DNA from: Fulvia fulva
Lineage: Eukaryota; Ascomycota; Dothideomycetes; Mycosphaerellales; Mycosphaerellaceae
DNA length: 64,000 bases
NCBI RefSeq assembly: GCF_020509005.1
Contig: NC_063020.1
Location: 3,410,001 to 3,474,000 of the forward strand
Reading direction: 5' to 3'
The notes below the pieces were generated by a model that saw only the letters and a list, made by a program, of their open reading frames with translations, was not told the DNA's origin and ran no database searches. The translations under genes were made by a program, and so were the position numbers. Below are positions 53,916 through 64,000 of the stretch, piece by piece. The stretch's first letter is position 1, and the number at the start of each line of letters is the position of its first letter.

Positions 53916-55160
53916 CTTGAACGCAGAGTTTCGCTGGTTGGCTGCCTGTTTCTCGGCGAACCGTGGTATATTGATCACGAAAGTAGCAGCTTCGACCTCA
54001 TATACGCATTTCTGTTGATGATGATATCCAGGACTCGCCTTCCTTTTGGTGGTGAACCAACATGACGCGGGGAGTGGATTTCACGACCAGTCAAGCGCGG
54101 AGGACGGCGATACCAACGCCGCAGCACAGTCCTTGAGGGTATCAGGAAGCTAATTGGAGCTCTCCCGGACTATTCCTCACCTCATCAGAGCATCGACGTG
54201 TTGTACATACATTACTGTGCAGCAGCTCCATCACTCCTTCACCGACTGCGGATCTAGGGCGACGTCAAGAATCTCAAGATGGAAAGGCCCTTGCATTCAT
54301 GCCTGTGCGTTTCGGCTACAGCTTCTCGTCCGTCGGTATTGACATCCTATTCGCAAGACGATTCGGTCTCAGCCGCTGGTGTGCACCGAGAGCCGGATGG
54401 CTGAGCAACGCCCAAACTGCGTGTGGCGTCCGCTACAACGGCAGCTGCGCAACCATAAGCGCGTGCCGTGTGAAACGAGAAGTTTCTGGACTTGATGTAG
54501 CCCAGGAGAGAACGGCAAGGCCGACTGCAGAGCAGCGACACTGGACGTTTAAATGCTTCTCAGCTTAAGACAACTCTTTCTTCGGACCCTCTGATCCCCA
54601 CGGACCAGTGTTCTAGACAAGTTGAGAGAGTCGTCCGACCGGGATTCTTTTCTTAGAGGAGCGTGCTAGTGGACGCGCAGCACTATTCAACCAATAACAA
54701 TCACTGGAACGGACGCCCGAGCGTAGCAGCATACGACCCTTTGCTGGCGTCGCAAGCCTCTCGACACTCTCTCTTCGTATCCATCTGCATCAGCGTTACA
54801 TTTCCCTTTGAAACTGCCTATTCGTATCCTGCTACGCCTCTCGTTGGTTTCCTTTGGCACTTCATTGTCTGAAAACACCTTCGTTCTACGCTTTCACGAC
54901 GAAATATTCTTATCTTTCTCTCTTTGTGGAGCTCTAACAGGGTAATCCTTCGCCAAGTTCACTACGAAACACCGAACGCTCGAGATACACGTTCAGGAAC
55001 ACCAGTGACAGATCCCGGTGTAAGGCAACGATCAAACGAACACCTTGTACAGCAACAGATCTTGTTCTTCGACCTGTATTATCAAATCAACGAACGTCCT
55101 TAGGAAGAGAAAGAGCACGAAACAACGCCTTGGGCAGGCGAAAGCCTAACTCACGCGACC
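53916..55160. promoter_or_regulatory. Divergent intergenic, phosphoesterase / FLC-type gene
   Basis: 1.2 kb; several short ORFs on both strands lack motifs. The last 300 bp are CT- and A-rich, as in a long fungal 5' UTR. Confidence 0.45.
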
Positions 55161-57426
55161 ATGCGGTCCTTTGGACCATACATTCCTTTTATACTTGCTG
55201 GTGCGCTGCCGGTCAGCGTACTGGCTGGCGATATCCTGAGCACGACTGGCGTCTCGACATGTATCTCGGATCCGGACATTACTGTGAAAACACTCAATGT
55301 TGAGTACAATCGGGCGAACAGGAAAATCATATTCGATGTGGCCGGGTCAAGTGCAGAGAGTCAGAAGGTTCTCTTGAACCTGGTTGTTACTGCATATGGA
55401 CGAGAGATTTATACCAAAGACTTCAATCCATGTGATAATAGCACAGGCATAAGCGAGGATGCGATGAAGCAGATGTGTCCAAGTAGGTCAAGGCATACAG
55501 TACGTGGTGGAAGACTGGAATACTAATAGAGATGCAGTACCCGCTGGTACATTCGCATCACAAGGCGAGCAGACAGTACCCGAAGAATACGCCAGCAAAA
55601 TCCCATCGATAGCCTTCCAAGTTCCCGACCTCGACGGCCTCGTCAAATTAAAAGTAACGAACGCCGAGTCCGGAAACGAGCTGGGTTGCATCCAGTCGAG
55701 CGTAGGGAATGGACACACAGCCAACCTACCCGCAGCACAATACGCCGCTGCCGGTATGGCCGCTGCAGCTTTGGCAATGTCTGCGATTGGCGCTGTAGCA
55801 TCTGTTGGAGGAGCTGGCGCAACATCACCATCTCCAACCTTTGGCGAGGTCATTGGTTGGTTCCAATCCATGGCCACCAACGGCATGTTGAGTGTGCAGT
55901 ACCCGAAAGTGTACCAATCATTCACGACCAACTTCGGCTTCTCTTGCGGTCTGGTGCAGTGGGGTGCAATGCAGAACGCGATCGATAACTTCCGGGCCAA
56001 GACTGGCGGTAACACTACCGATAACAGCTACGAATACCTCAAGAACAACGTGACGCTGGTGTACAACGACGGGACGAACTCGAGCGTCAGCAAGCGAGCG
56101 CTCAGTGCGGCGACGAACATTCTTCTCGCGCGAGATGGAGTAACGGTGGATGTGAATGGTACTTCTCAGGACGTCGGTGATAGCACGATCAGCAACAGCA
56201 CTTCCTCTGCCGACAGCAAGGACCAACGATTCGTTTCCGGACTACAGGCCTACGCCGAACAGCTATCGATTCCCAGCTCGAACACCTTCATGACCATTCT
56301 CCTGGTATGGGCGATCGCAGTCGCAGCCATCATTGTCCTCATTTTGGTCTTTAAGGCGATCCTCGAAGTATGGGCACAATTCGGCAAACTCTCTCCAGCT
56401 ATGGAATCCTGGCGCAAGCGATACTGGTGGCGCATGGCGAAAGCTATCACGAACTTGATGCTGCTGCTTTATGGTGTCTGGACTTTGTGGTGTGTCTACC
56501 AGTGGTCAAGCGGAGACTCTTGGGCTGCGCAGGTCCTCGCTGGTGTGACTTTCGCTATCTTCACAGCAGTTCTGGCTGGCTTCACATGGAAGATCTGGAG
56601 CAAAGCACGCGCTGCCAAGAAGATGGAAGGTACGACCGATAAGCTTTACGACGACAAGGATACGTGGATCAAGTATTCCCTTTTCTACGACAACTACAAG
56701 AAGAGCTATTGGTGGATCTTCATCCCGACCATCATCTACATGTTCGCGCGAGGAGCTATCATTGCTGGCGCAAACGGACATGGCCTCATTCAGGTGTCTG
56801 GACAGCTCATCGTCGAGGCTCTCATGCTCTGCCTCTTACTCTGGGCACGACCCTGGCAGCGACGATCTGGAAAATGGATCAATATCATCATCCAGGTTGT
56901 CCGTGTTGCATCAGTGGTCATGGTCTTGATCTTCGTAGAAGAACTCGGCATTTCGCAAACCACAAAGACAGTGACTGGAGTCGTCCTCATCGCGGTGCAA
57001 GCCTCCCTGACCGGAATCCTCGCCATTCTGATCGCAGTAAATGCAATCATCACCTGCGTGAAAGAGAACCCTCACAGAAAGAAGCGCAAGGAACAAGAGA
57101 AACTCGAACGCGACCTCGACAACCTCACTCCACTGCACGCACGGAACAGCCTCCTCATGGACCCCATGGTCCAGAAGTTCCCAGACACATCCTACAAAGC
57201 ACCCCTTGTCGCCGCCTCTCCTTTCGCAGACGCACGAGGCCGCTACGATCCCGTCCAGAACCGGGACGCCTCACCTGCGGGACGATACCGAGACGACGAA
57301 GCTCTCATGCCCGCCGCAGCGCCCTTTTCGCATCATGATCAGGAGAGGAGTATGCATAGCAGGAGTCCATCAGTGGAATCAAGGCAACCGCGATTGCCGG
57401 ACCTGCAGTTTGGACGAGCATTATAG
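55161..57426 (+). CDS. FLC/TRP-like membrane protein (ML-like plus TRP domains)
   Basis: Exon 1 is 55161-55482 and exon 2 is 55538-57426 (55-nt intron, GTAGGT donor, TACTAATA branch, GATGCAG acceptor); about 736 residues. Signal peptide (IPFILAGALPVSVLAG), then a lumenal ML-like domain with conserved cysteines (STCISDPDITVKTLNVEYN; DFNPCDN; MKQMCP; ELGCIQS), a Gly/Ala-rich helix, and about eight or nine TM helices forming the TRP-like domain (TFMTILLVWAIAVAAIIVLI; YWWIFIPTIIYMFARGAII; LLLWARPWQRRSGKWINIII). The tail is basic then Pro/Asp-rich. In yeast, Flc1-3 are implicated in haem/FAD uptake into the ER and in calcium homeostasis. Exact orthology not assigned. Confidence 0.92.
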
Positions 57427-57787
57427 GATTATTGATGAGCGACTTTTAGCGCATAGCGATCTTGATCTCTTGTTGTGCTTGCATAGATAATATCGGCAGC
57501 ATTGTTGTGTACAGCAAGGAGTTTTGGGGAAAGAGAAGCATTACTACCACCTCACTACTACTACCCTACGGGGTGTGGACGGATGGATGTCAACGGCTGT
57601 GTGTTTGAGCGGCATTTGTGTGTAGATGTTTCTACCTCTTTGTGTAATTCAACCTCTTTGTACTGTCAGCCTTTTCCAGGGGCGTGTTGTTGTGATCGAC
57701 GTTTGCTCCTGGTGAGTAAGAGATAAGAAGACCACGCGTAAGGTCCACGCTATGCTCCGACCACTGCAGATCACCATCTGTCTCATC
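57427..57787. other. Intergenic
   Basis: About 360 bp; 3' UTR of the FLC gene and short upstream region of the next gene. No element recognised. Confidence 0.4.
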
Positions 57788-58937
57788 ATGGAAAAGTCGG
57801 AGCAGCAGCCACAGCCATCAAGCGCACCATGCACCGTAAGGGAGATGCGCAATCTGCGCCACACCATCGTCAGTAACATAGGCGGCTACCAGGAGAGATC
57901 TTTCGCCCAGGACCCAGTGCCGCCATGTAGGTTTCTAGGCTTGCCAGCAGAACTACGAAATCGAATATATGGACTCTTGCTCGACACCGGAGATCTTGAT
58001 ACTGCATTTCCTGTCATACTTCAGAGCTGCAAACAAATTTACAGTGAAGCATCGGGGATACTGTATGGTTGCAACACTTTCAAAATCACGATCACAAGGC
58101 GAGGTGTCTATGCACAAGGAGTGATCTGCGGTGGCTACAGGCCTGACCAAACGTTGAGAAGATACATCACGAAGCTGGAATGGCTGCCATTCTTAGCATC
58201 TTGCGCTAGTCACAGAGGATCTACGGGCCTTATTCTATCCCGTTGTCGAGCATAGATACGCCAAGCAGCACAGATGTCGCTGGAGACACGCAGGACGACT
58301 TTCAGTCGTTAACAATGTACTGTTCACACTTTGTCCCTTCTTGATGAGCGCAACACCGGTCCCGCGCTCGCTCATGCTTGATCTCTCGGAAGCCGACGCA
58401 CCAGATGTGATAGTACACAAAAAAGCCAAGTCGTGCGATTGTTTTGCACAAGCTCTACGCCCTTTGGGCATGCCCATCGGGCGCGGCGTCCGCGAGGTGA
58501 TGTACACCATCGACGATGATCAAGAAAAGAAGGTCGCAAGCATACAGCAAATCGGCGACTTTGAATGGTCTGAAGATGCCGTCCCAGATCTATTTAAGTG
58601 GCAGAAGCTTACTCGAGAGGCAGAAGTCTGTGCAGAACTGGGCGTCGCCCTAGGAGACGCGATGTCGATTCTACCGAATTGCACTCGTGAACAACTCCAA
58701 GCAGCATCTCGGGCTTTGGACGATTCCCGGTCGATGCTAGATACTCGTCAACCATGCTTCATGGGCGAGGAGGAAGGCAAGATGATTGTGGCCGAGATTG
58801 AGAAGCTTGAGGCGGCGATGCAGGGTCTGACTGCTGCAGACCTGAAGCGTCAAGCTCATACAGCTTTGCAGGAAACCCAAGCGAGGATACAAAAGTTTTG
58901 CGAAATCGCAGAGCGGCTTTCAGAAGATTTCGTATGA
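57788..58937 (+). CDS. F-box/2EXR-like hypothetical protein, junction unresolved
   Basis: The 5' frame from ATG 57788 has CRFLGLPAELRNRIYGLLLD, a 2EXR/F-box-like motif, then ILQSCKQIYSEASGILYGCN. The 3' frame (open from 58198, with LRALFYPVVEHRYAKQHR and onward to TGA 58935-58937) ends in a coiled-coil-like acidic region. The two frames must meet between 58198 and 58253. A single-base shift fits best because coding-like sequence (RRYITKLEWLPFL) runs up to it. An alternative is a 75-nt intron with an unusual GTGATC donor and TTCTTAG acceptor, in phase. So either an intact two-exon gene or a recent pseudogene. Confidence 0.6.
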
Positions 58938-59621
58938 AGTTCTGTACTAGAATGACCGCATACACCGTCCTTGAACAAGACGCTGGCATGCTCCATGTAA
59001 TTCATCACTGCTTCGACCCCTTTCCACCTCGCAAGCCCAGAAACACACGGCTAGTGATGCCGACAGGTCAGGCAAATGCGAAGGCAGCCCAGCCAAGGAT
59101 GAGACCGATGAATCCGGGGATGGATGATCAAATTGCGCACAATAGTAGACACGATAGTCACCAAGTTGGTGCGAGATGTCATGGACAGCGGGGTCTGGTG
59201 AAGCGAGCATGAGAGGACAACGAAGATTATTCTCTCCAAGTAGTAGGTTGTTTGAGTAGGAGGCAGTGATGATCTCCGATGCCAGGAAGCATGCCATCCA
59301 AGCTGATACTGCTGCAGATAGATCCGGAGGGTAGAAGCGTAACACAGGTATGCCCAATATTCCCATCATCAAGCCCATCTAGGCGTACTCTGTCACAAGC
59401 CCATCTAGGCGTACTCTGTCACTGCATCCCTTCCCGCCTTGACCTCCTTACCTGCACTGTCACTTCTGTCCTTCGATCGCATGTCCCTGCACGCCTTTGA
59501 CATTGCGACGCCTAAGAACGAGGGGCGTCAGCTATGAGCGTACTCGGAGACCACACGAACAAGAGAGCAAGCGCGCAGTGCAGTGCATCTCTCAAACACT
59601 CAACCAGTGCCTGTGCCACCG
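58938..59621. other. Intergenic with 26-bp tandem duplication
   Basis: No gene supported. Includes two perfect 26-bp copies at 59371-59396 and 59397-59422. Confidence 0.5.
59371..59422 (+). repeat. 26-bp perfect tandem duplication
   Basis: Unit begins AAGCCCATCTAGGCGTACTC and is present exactly twice, head to tail. Confidence 0.95.
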
Positions 59622-60059
59622 TCAATACGTACCCATGCACGCAATCGTCAGCACAGCTCCCCAAAGCATCGGAACCGCAACAAAGCTTGCCCCAAAGATC
59701 ATCCAGCGGTTGTAATTCAGCGTGATGGCAAGATACATCAAGAGCCCAATCTGAAATATCAATGTCCCAACCGTTGCAATCATGAACTTCTCGCGTGGTC
59801 CTTCGTGTTTTGTTGTGCTGTCCTTCCGCCACTCATCTTGGAAACCTAGAAGCCATCGGACTAGAAGAAACGCTCCTCCACCTAACGCGCTGGTGAGTGA
59901 CAGACCGATTACCCAGGCTGCCCCTATGACGACCCAGTTGTAGGTGAAGATGAGCCACATGACGACTTGGTAGACAATGACCGCAAAAGTGGGGAATGGC
60001 CGTGAGGTAGCGTCGTGGATTGTGGCCATAGTCTCGTTGACTGGAATGGAGAGAGACAT
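59622..60059 (-). CDS. Hypothetical small multi-pass membrane protein
   Basis: 145 residues from ATG 60059 (MSLSIPVNETM). Four hydrophobic segments: FAVIVYQVVMWLIFTYNWVV, IGAAWVIGLSLTSALGGGAF, FMIATVGTLIFQIGLLMYLA and MIFGASFVAVPMLWGAVLTI, with a short charged loop (FQDEWRKDSTTKHEGPREK) between the second and third. No family recognised. Its upstream region carries a diverged tandem duplication. Confidence 0.6.
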   Translation of the reverse strand: MSLSIPVNETMATIHDATSRPFPTFAVIVYQVVMWLIFTYNWVVIGAAWVIGLSLTSALGGGAFLLVRWLLGFQDEWRKDSTTKHEGPREKFMIATVGTLIFQIGLLMYLAITLNYNRWMIFGASFVAVPMLWGAVLTIACMGTY

Positions 60060-60089
60060 ATCGTGGATGATGCTTCGCTGGGGATAATA

Positions 60090-60195
60090 GTATCGATGTC
60101 GCAGTCTTTTCTGCTTTTCTGATGATTGATAGCTGTTGTATGGTATCGATGTCGGGATTCTTTCTGCTTTGGTGATGATCGACAGTCGTTGTGTG
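60090..60195 (-). repeat. Imperfect approximately 54-bp tandem duplication upstream of 59622-60059 gene
   Basis: The blocks GTATCGATGTCG, TTTCTGCTTT, TGATGAT and GTTGT recur in the same order in two adjacent units (from about 60091 and 60143). It lies in the 5' region of the minus-strand membrane-protein gene. Confidence 0.7.
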
Positions 60196-60799
60196 AGGTG
60201 AAGAAGATTGACGAGCGCGAAGACTTGAAGGATCAAAGTGAGGACTGGCAAGTGAGACCCATGGTGCGGGTGCAGGTGCCACGCGCTCTATTTCTCAGAG
60301 GCAAGCACGACTTCTGGTCTTTAGAGCAAGTGCGTGTTTCGAGGCGACCGCTGCACTGGCAAGAAGCAGCATCATGCCCAGCAGGCATGTGATACTCCCG
60401 ACACCTTCGATCTGGTCAGTATTCTCGAGACGAGGGGCGCGCTTTCCTTTTGCACTCGATCCTCATGCAGTCTTGGTGCTATCGTGGCGAGTAAGAACAG
60501 CTGTAGACGGCTACGTGTTTTGTCGAGATGTCTTAAGCACATTGCATCCTGAGAGCGAGCATAGGTCCCAACGGCTTCGTACTATAGACTCCTTGACTCG
60601 GCCTATGGTGTCGGGAAGTCGGACCGTGCAGTATCTCAGTCACGAGCTACAGCGCCGTGGCATCAGTCGAAGTGAGTCTTGCTTGGAAAGAGCGTGAGAT
60701 GTTGTGTTGGCGATTGTCAAGTCCGATGCGAGATAGGGAGCGCAATCTGCTTGTTCTGATTTCTTTGCCTCGTGACCTCACTCGCGCGTTCATCCTCAC
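60196..60799. other. Intergenic
   Basis: About 600 bp of divergent spacer between two small membrane-protein ORFs; no other gene supported. Confidence 0.4.
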
Positions 60800-61174
60800 A
60801 TGCCGCCGCATGATCAGAAGATGGTTGAGACTGCTCTAGCTCTCGTAGCACTTTGTTCAGAAGTCCCATACCTGCTTGGCTACTACTTCGAGCATCTGCG
60901 GGCAGGAGAGGCGTCCTCGGCGACTCTATTGCTTGTCATGAGTACTACGGGATTCTTGAGCACAATAGTGTTCGGGCTGATGGCGTCCTTCGCTCTGATG
61001 AAGTTCCAGGAGCAGGGAGTGTCTCAGGGAGAGTATTGCGACGGAAAGGCAAAGAGTGCAACGGTTTGTGAGGACCTTGAGAAAGGAGAACGTAGTGCAG
61101 AGGGGTCGATTAATGGCACGGTCGGTGATGGTATGATGGAGATGCGCGTGGACGTGGAGAGTCGCAAAGCATGA
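60800..61174 (+). CDS. Hypothetical small membrane protein
   Basis: 124-residue ORF with two hydrophobic segments (VETALALVALCSEVPYLLGY and SSATLLLVMSTTGFLSTIVF followed by GLMASFALMKF) and a hydrophilic acidic tail. It may be a tail fragment of a larger gene, because the upstream sequence is open in other frames. No family recognised. Confidence 0.35.
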   Translation: MPPHDQKMVETALALVALCSEVPYLLGYYFEHLRAGEASSATLLLVMSTTGFLSTIVFGLMASFALMKFQEQGVSQGEYCDGKAKSATVCEDLEKGERSAEGSINGTVGDGMMEMRVDVESRKA

Positions 61175-61368
61175 GGGAGATTTGGTAGCAGGTGAGCAAG
61201 ATCGCAGACTTGACGGCAAAGCACAAAGCTGATGGTGGTCAGGAGCAGACAGGAACGGGTGATGACGCTTTCGAACATGGTGCATATAGGTGTGGTGCAC
61301 AGAGGTTCATCGGTGGCATAGTCAGTACGCTTATGTTGGGGAAGCGCGTGGCGAGGAGATTGTGCTAT

Positions 61369-61722
61369 TAAAATGTGCTGTTGGCGGTTGTGAACCTCCA
61401 AAGGTAAGCGTAGCGGAGTGGAGCTCTCTACCAACCCTTCTAGACTACAAAGTAGCGTGCGATCCACGCTACCGCTACCCGACGTACAGTGCTTATTATA
61501 CGACGACATAGGCGTTAGCGAGCGACGAGTATATGTTTGCGAGTTCGCCAACAGGCACAGTGCGGTGGGTCACGTGACCCTTAAACTTGAAAGTTGACCA
61601 ATCAGAGCGGGCGCCAAGGCTAGTTGAGGGCTGGTATAGAGCTTCACTCCCTCGCTGACGCCTCACCTACGTACTCGCAAACTCGTACTCCGGTGTGGCT
61701 AGCGCTCGGTCGCTACGCTTAA
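61369..61722 (+). repeat. Dispersed repeat, fullest copy (C)
   Basis: About 354 bp. The left half (61369-61567) matches copies A and B; the right half (61580-61722) matches, in reverse complement, the copy at 22778-22934. The left half has imperfect inverted ends (TGTGCTGTTGGCGG and CGCCAACAGGCACAG). Between the halves is a GGTCACGTGACC palindrome, also partly kept next to copy A. The element lies 3' of the DUF3445 gene. No coding capacity. Confidence 0.85.
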
Positions 61723-61808
61723 CTAACATCCTTGCCAAAGCGCGGGCCAACACCCACCAACAGCGTCTCAGAAAGGGTACACCCTCCCCTCCTCCGCCTC
61801 CTCCACGA

Positions 61809-63156
61809 TCAATCCACCCTCGCCCTGCTCCTCATGCTTTCGATCCAAATACTCCAGCAACACTTCCCATACCTCTCCCTACCCTCATACCTCGACACAT
61901 CATTCCCCCAGCTCCTAATGGCACTCGCCAGTCTTCCCGGCACACCTTTCTCCTCCGCGATCTCAGTGATAGGATGAAAGTACGTCCGAATCGTAAACAC
62001 CACACCACCACTCCTCGGAAGTCGTCTCAGACTCTGTCGCTCCGAGCGGAAGTAATGGTTTTCAATGGCTTTATTCTTCTCCGCGGTGGACCAGGAAACC
62101 GTTTCGGCGTCTTCGCTGCCGATGCTGTGTGACCAGGCGAGGTTGTCGTCGACTTGGATGAAGTAGTTGTTGCGAAGGACTGGTTTCTCTGGCTGTACTC
62201 TTCGGAAGAAGTTCATCATTCCTTTCTCCAACTTCTCTTTGTAGCCCGGTACGTCGCCAGAAGTGTGAATCTCACTCAATGGCATGCCGAGCTTGTCTTC
62301 CAGTCTCCAGAACCCGGCTAGGAGAATACTGCCAGCAAGGAGGTAGTACTGGCCATCTTCTTTCTCGAACATGATGGCGAGGTCGTCCTGTACAAGGCGG
62401 GCGCAGAGTTGCATGGGGTCTTCCTTGCCGCCATTCATAGTGAGGTGATCGGGGCGAATGTCAAAGCTCTCGTGCGTGAGAGTGTTATCGATGCCGACGG
62501 AAGTCCTGGTGAAGATGCTCGGGTAGCGTTCTGCGAGGTAGGAGGCGAGCTCTTCGAGGAGTTCGACTGCGCCATCAAAGACGCGAGGCGATGGATTTGT
62601 GTAGCTGCATCTGGAGCCGCGCTCTGCTATTCGGCGGGCTTTATCGCTGTGGTAGCGAAGGTAGTGGCTGTCGAGCTCGATCCATTCGTCCCAGTGCATG
62701 TTTCGGAGGCCCATTGTGATGTGGTATGTGCCGTAGCGGAATGGGCGATACGGCTTGGGGGATGAGTCTGCGACTGACCAGTCTGGGTACGGTTGTGCCT
62801 GAGGACGGCGGAAGTCGCTGGGTTGCCATTCTATGTAGAAATTTAGCTACAAGCCTCGCACGATATATGGTACACTGACTTCCTGGAGGTCGATCGACGG
62901 GCTTCACTCGCCTCGCTACTTGCTTAGAAGCCTCGGTGTGCTTCACGGCATCTAGCGAGCGAGATCGTGTCTTCAACCATGACTTCAGAACCGCGAGTTG
63001 AGACAGACGGTGCGCAATAATGAGGAGTGTCGCGGCTGCGGACAGTGCAAGATAGACTTGCAACCAAGGAATATTGAGAACAGCATCGGCCACATGTGGT
63101 ATGACTTCTTTGACCTGCTCCAAGAAGGACTGGGCTTGCGCTTGGAGGTACGACAT
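61809..63156 (-). CDS. Haem-dependent oxidative N-demethylase-like protein (DUF3445), membrane-anchored
   Basis: Exon 1 is 63156-62880 and exon 2 is 62830-61809 (49-nt intron, GTCAGT to ACATAG; joins VDRPPG to KWQPSDFRRPQ); 432 residues. An N-terminal TM anchor (WLQVYLALSAAATLLIIAHR) precedes the DUF3445 domain: FRYGTYHITMGLRNMHWDEW, IELDSHYLRYHSDKARRI, then DDLAIMFEKEDGQYYLLAGS, GFWRLEDKLGMPLSEIHTSG and NYFIQVDDNLAWSHS. Bacterial members (HDOD) demethylate secondary amines with haem and flavodoxin; the fungal substrate is unknown. The stop lies about 90 bp from repeat copy C. Confidence 0.88.
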
Positions 63157-63477
63157 GTCGACTCACGAGAGCCACGAAGTGTTTACGGTCGATAAGAGCG
63201 TGGAGTGTCAACGATATAAGACGCCGGCAGATACGACGTATGCAAGCATTGTTGAGTCCACATAGTCTCCGCACCGTCCACATAGCTCGATCACGGTGGC
63301 CTGGGTCAGGTATGCATTGCGATAAGATGGACCCCTCAAGACGTTGTGACGTTCAGAGCGCATACTGTGGGTCCACTCTTTGCCCGCTCCGGGGTAGTAC
63401 CAGGTAGCAGCACGATGCTACATCGGGCAACAAAGAGCAGCCGACTATGCTGGTAGCTTCATGTGAGCGGGGCTCTA
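63157..63477. other. Intergenic
   Basis: 321 bp between the DUF3445 gene start and the ALG9 stop. Nothing recognised beyond presumed promoter and 3' UTR. Confidence 0.4.
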
Positions 63478-64000
63478 TCACAGGGGTGTCTCCTTGTTGG
63501 GTATCTCAGCTCGACCTGGTTGTCGCTGTGAGCTCTTACGCTTCAGCAAGCAGTAGTCGCCCCAGACCCGTCGGAACTTGGCTGGCACAAAGGGCAAATC
63601 CGGGACCCAGCCAAGACGCCCAATGATACCAGTCGAGGCGGCATCCAGGTATGGCAAGCATTTCACTTCCTCCCAGTGCTCGACATCGTGTATGTAGCTT
63701 GGCTCCAGGGCCGTGGCTTCAGTGGTCGGAAAGTGAGAATCGACGATGAACCTGCAGCCCTTCACATCGGTGTACTTGGTGAGATCCTCCTGGTTCTCGT
63801 CATTCATGCCGGCTGGGATGAGATGTGTGCCCGGGAAGAGACCAAAGCCCCGTCCAGCCTCAGAGAACTCGCCTGGCAGGAGACCGTGGAAGTCACTTCG
63901 GATGAACTTGGCCTTAACACCCTCCGGCAGAAGATAGTGAGATGGAAAGCGGTACCACTCCTTGCCAAGACAGACATTGTCGCCGACATTAGCTACGCCG
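63478..64000 (-). CDS. ALG9: Alpha-1,2-mannosyltransferase ALG9, C-terminal part (5' truncated by window edge)
   Basis: ER enzyme (GT22) that adds mannose to the lipid-linked oligosaccharide for N-glycosylation. The open frame from the right edge encodes the lumenal C-terminal domain: NVCLGKEWYRFPSHYLLPEG, KFIRSDFHGLLPGEF, HLIPAGMNDENQEDLTKYTD, CRFIVDSHFP, then EVKCLPYLDAASTGIIGR and FRRVWGDYCLLKRK before the stop at 63478. These match the conserved Alg9 tail (GKEWYRFPSS, GLLP, MND.N.E...Y.D...C...VD). The catalytic N-terminal membrane part is outside the window. Confidence 0.93.
   Translation of the reverse strand, partial: GVANVGDNVCLGKEWYRFPSHYLLPEGVKAKFIRSDFHGLLPGEFSEAGRGFGLFPGTHLIPAGMNDENQEDLTKYTDVKGCRFIVDSHFPTTEATALEPSYIHDVEHWEEVKCLPYLDAASTGIIGRLGWVPDLPFVPAKFRRVWGDYCLLKRKSSQRQPGRAEIPNKETPL

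Noticed and set aside
56664..57338. 224-codon ORF over the FLC-type gene
   Set aside because: Out-of-frame reading of the membrane-protein exon; His/Arg-rich with no domain.

Overview
The window looks like a piece of a filamentous ascomycete nuclear genome. Genes carry short spliceosomal introns (about 45-75 nt, GTRNGT donors, CTRAC-type branch points, YAG acceptors). Many proteins are typical of Pezizomycotina: a Zn2Cys6 regulator, F-box-like proteins with an LPAELRNxIY motif, a fungal SLATT protein, Tps1, an FLC/TRP channel and a DUF3445 haem protein. A Dothideomycete is my best guess, from overall protein style only. All function calls are by eye; no database search was possible.

Layout. 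(1) 1-12.3 kb: the C-terminal end of S-adenosylmethionine synthetase, an alpha/beta hydrolase, a Zn2Cys6 regulator convergent with an FMN-dependent alpha-hydroxy-acid dehydrogenase (stop codons 1 bp apart), a multiply broken RidA/flavin amine oxidase pseudogene, a small NTF2-like protein, and a two-exon fungal SLATT membrane protein with a long hendecad-repeat tail. (2) 12.3-25.9 kb: a gene-poor island with decayed ORFs, an aminoglycoside-phosphotransferase-like gene, a relic of a polyketide synthase acyltransferase domain, pieces of a dispersed repeat, an internally deleted Tc1/mariner element with intact terminal inverted repeats, and a candidate cysteine-rich secreted protein. (3) 25.9-48 kb: mostly housekeeping genes: type B carboxylesterase, DPH5, SPT3 (with an unusually long first intron that encloses a second ORF), PRP6, a 2EXR/F-box-like protein, GPN3, a TDT-family anion/dicarboxylate transporter, two related F-box genes, a DEK_C-domain chromatin protein and Tps1. 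(4) 48-64 kb: two more F-box-type genes, a metallophosphoesterase, an FLC/TRP-type channel, small hypothetical membrane proteins, a fuller copy of the dispersed repeat, a membrane-anchored haem-dependent oxidative N-demethylase-like protein, and the C-terminal end of ALG9 running off the right edge.

The core genes do not form one pathway. DPH5 and SPT3 are divergent from a 283-bp shared promoter, and the DEK_C gene and TPS1 are divergent from about 0.9 kb. The most unusual items are the SPT3 intron with an enclosed ORF, the SLATT gene at the edge of the decayed island, the composite repeat cut by a Tc1-like element, the secreted cysteine-rich candidate, and an ARTKQ (histone H3-like) N-terminus on an F-box-like protein.
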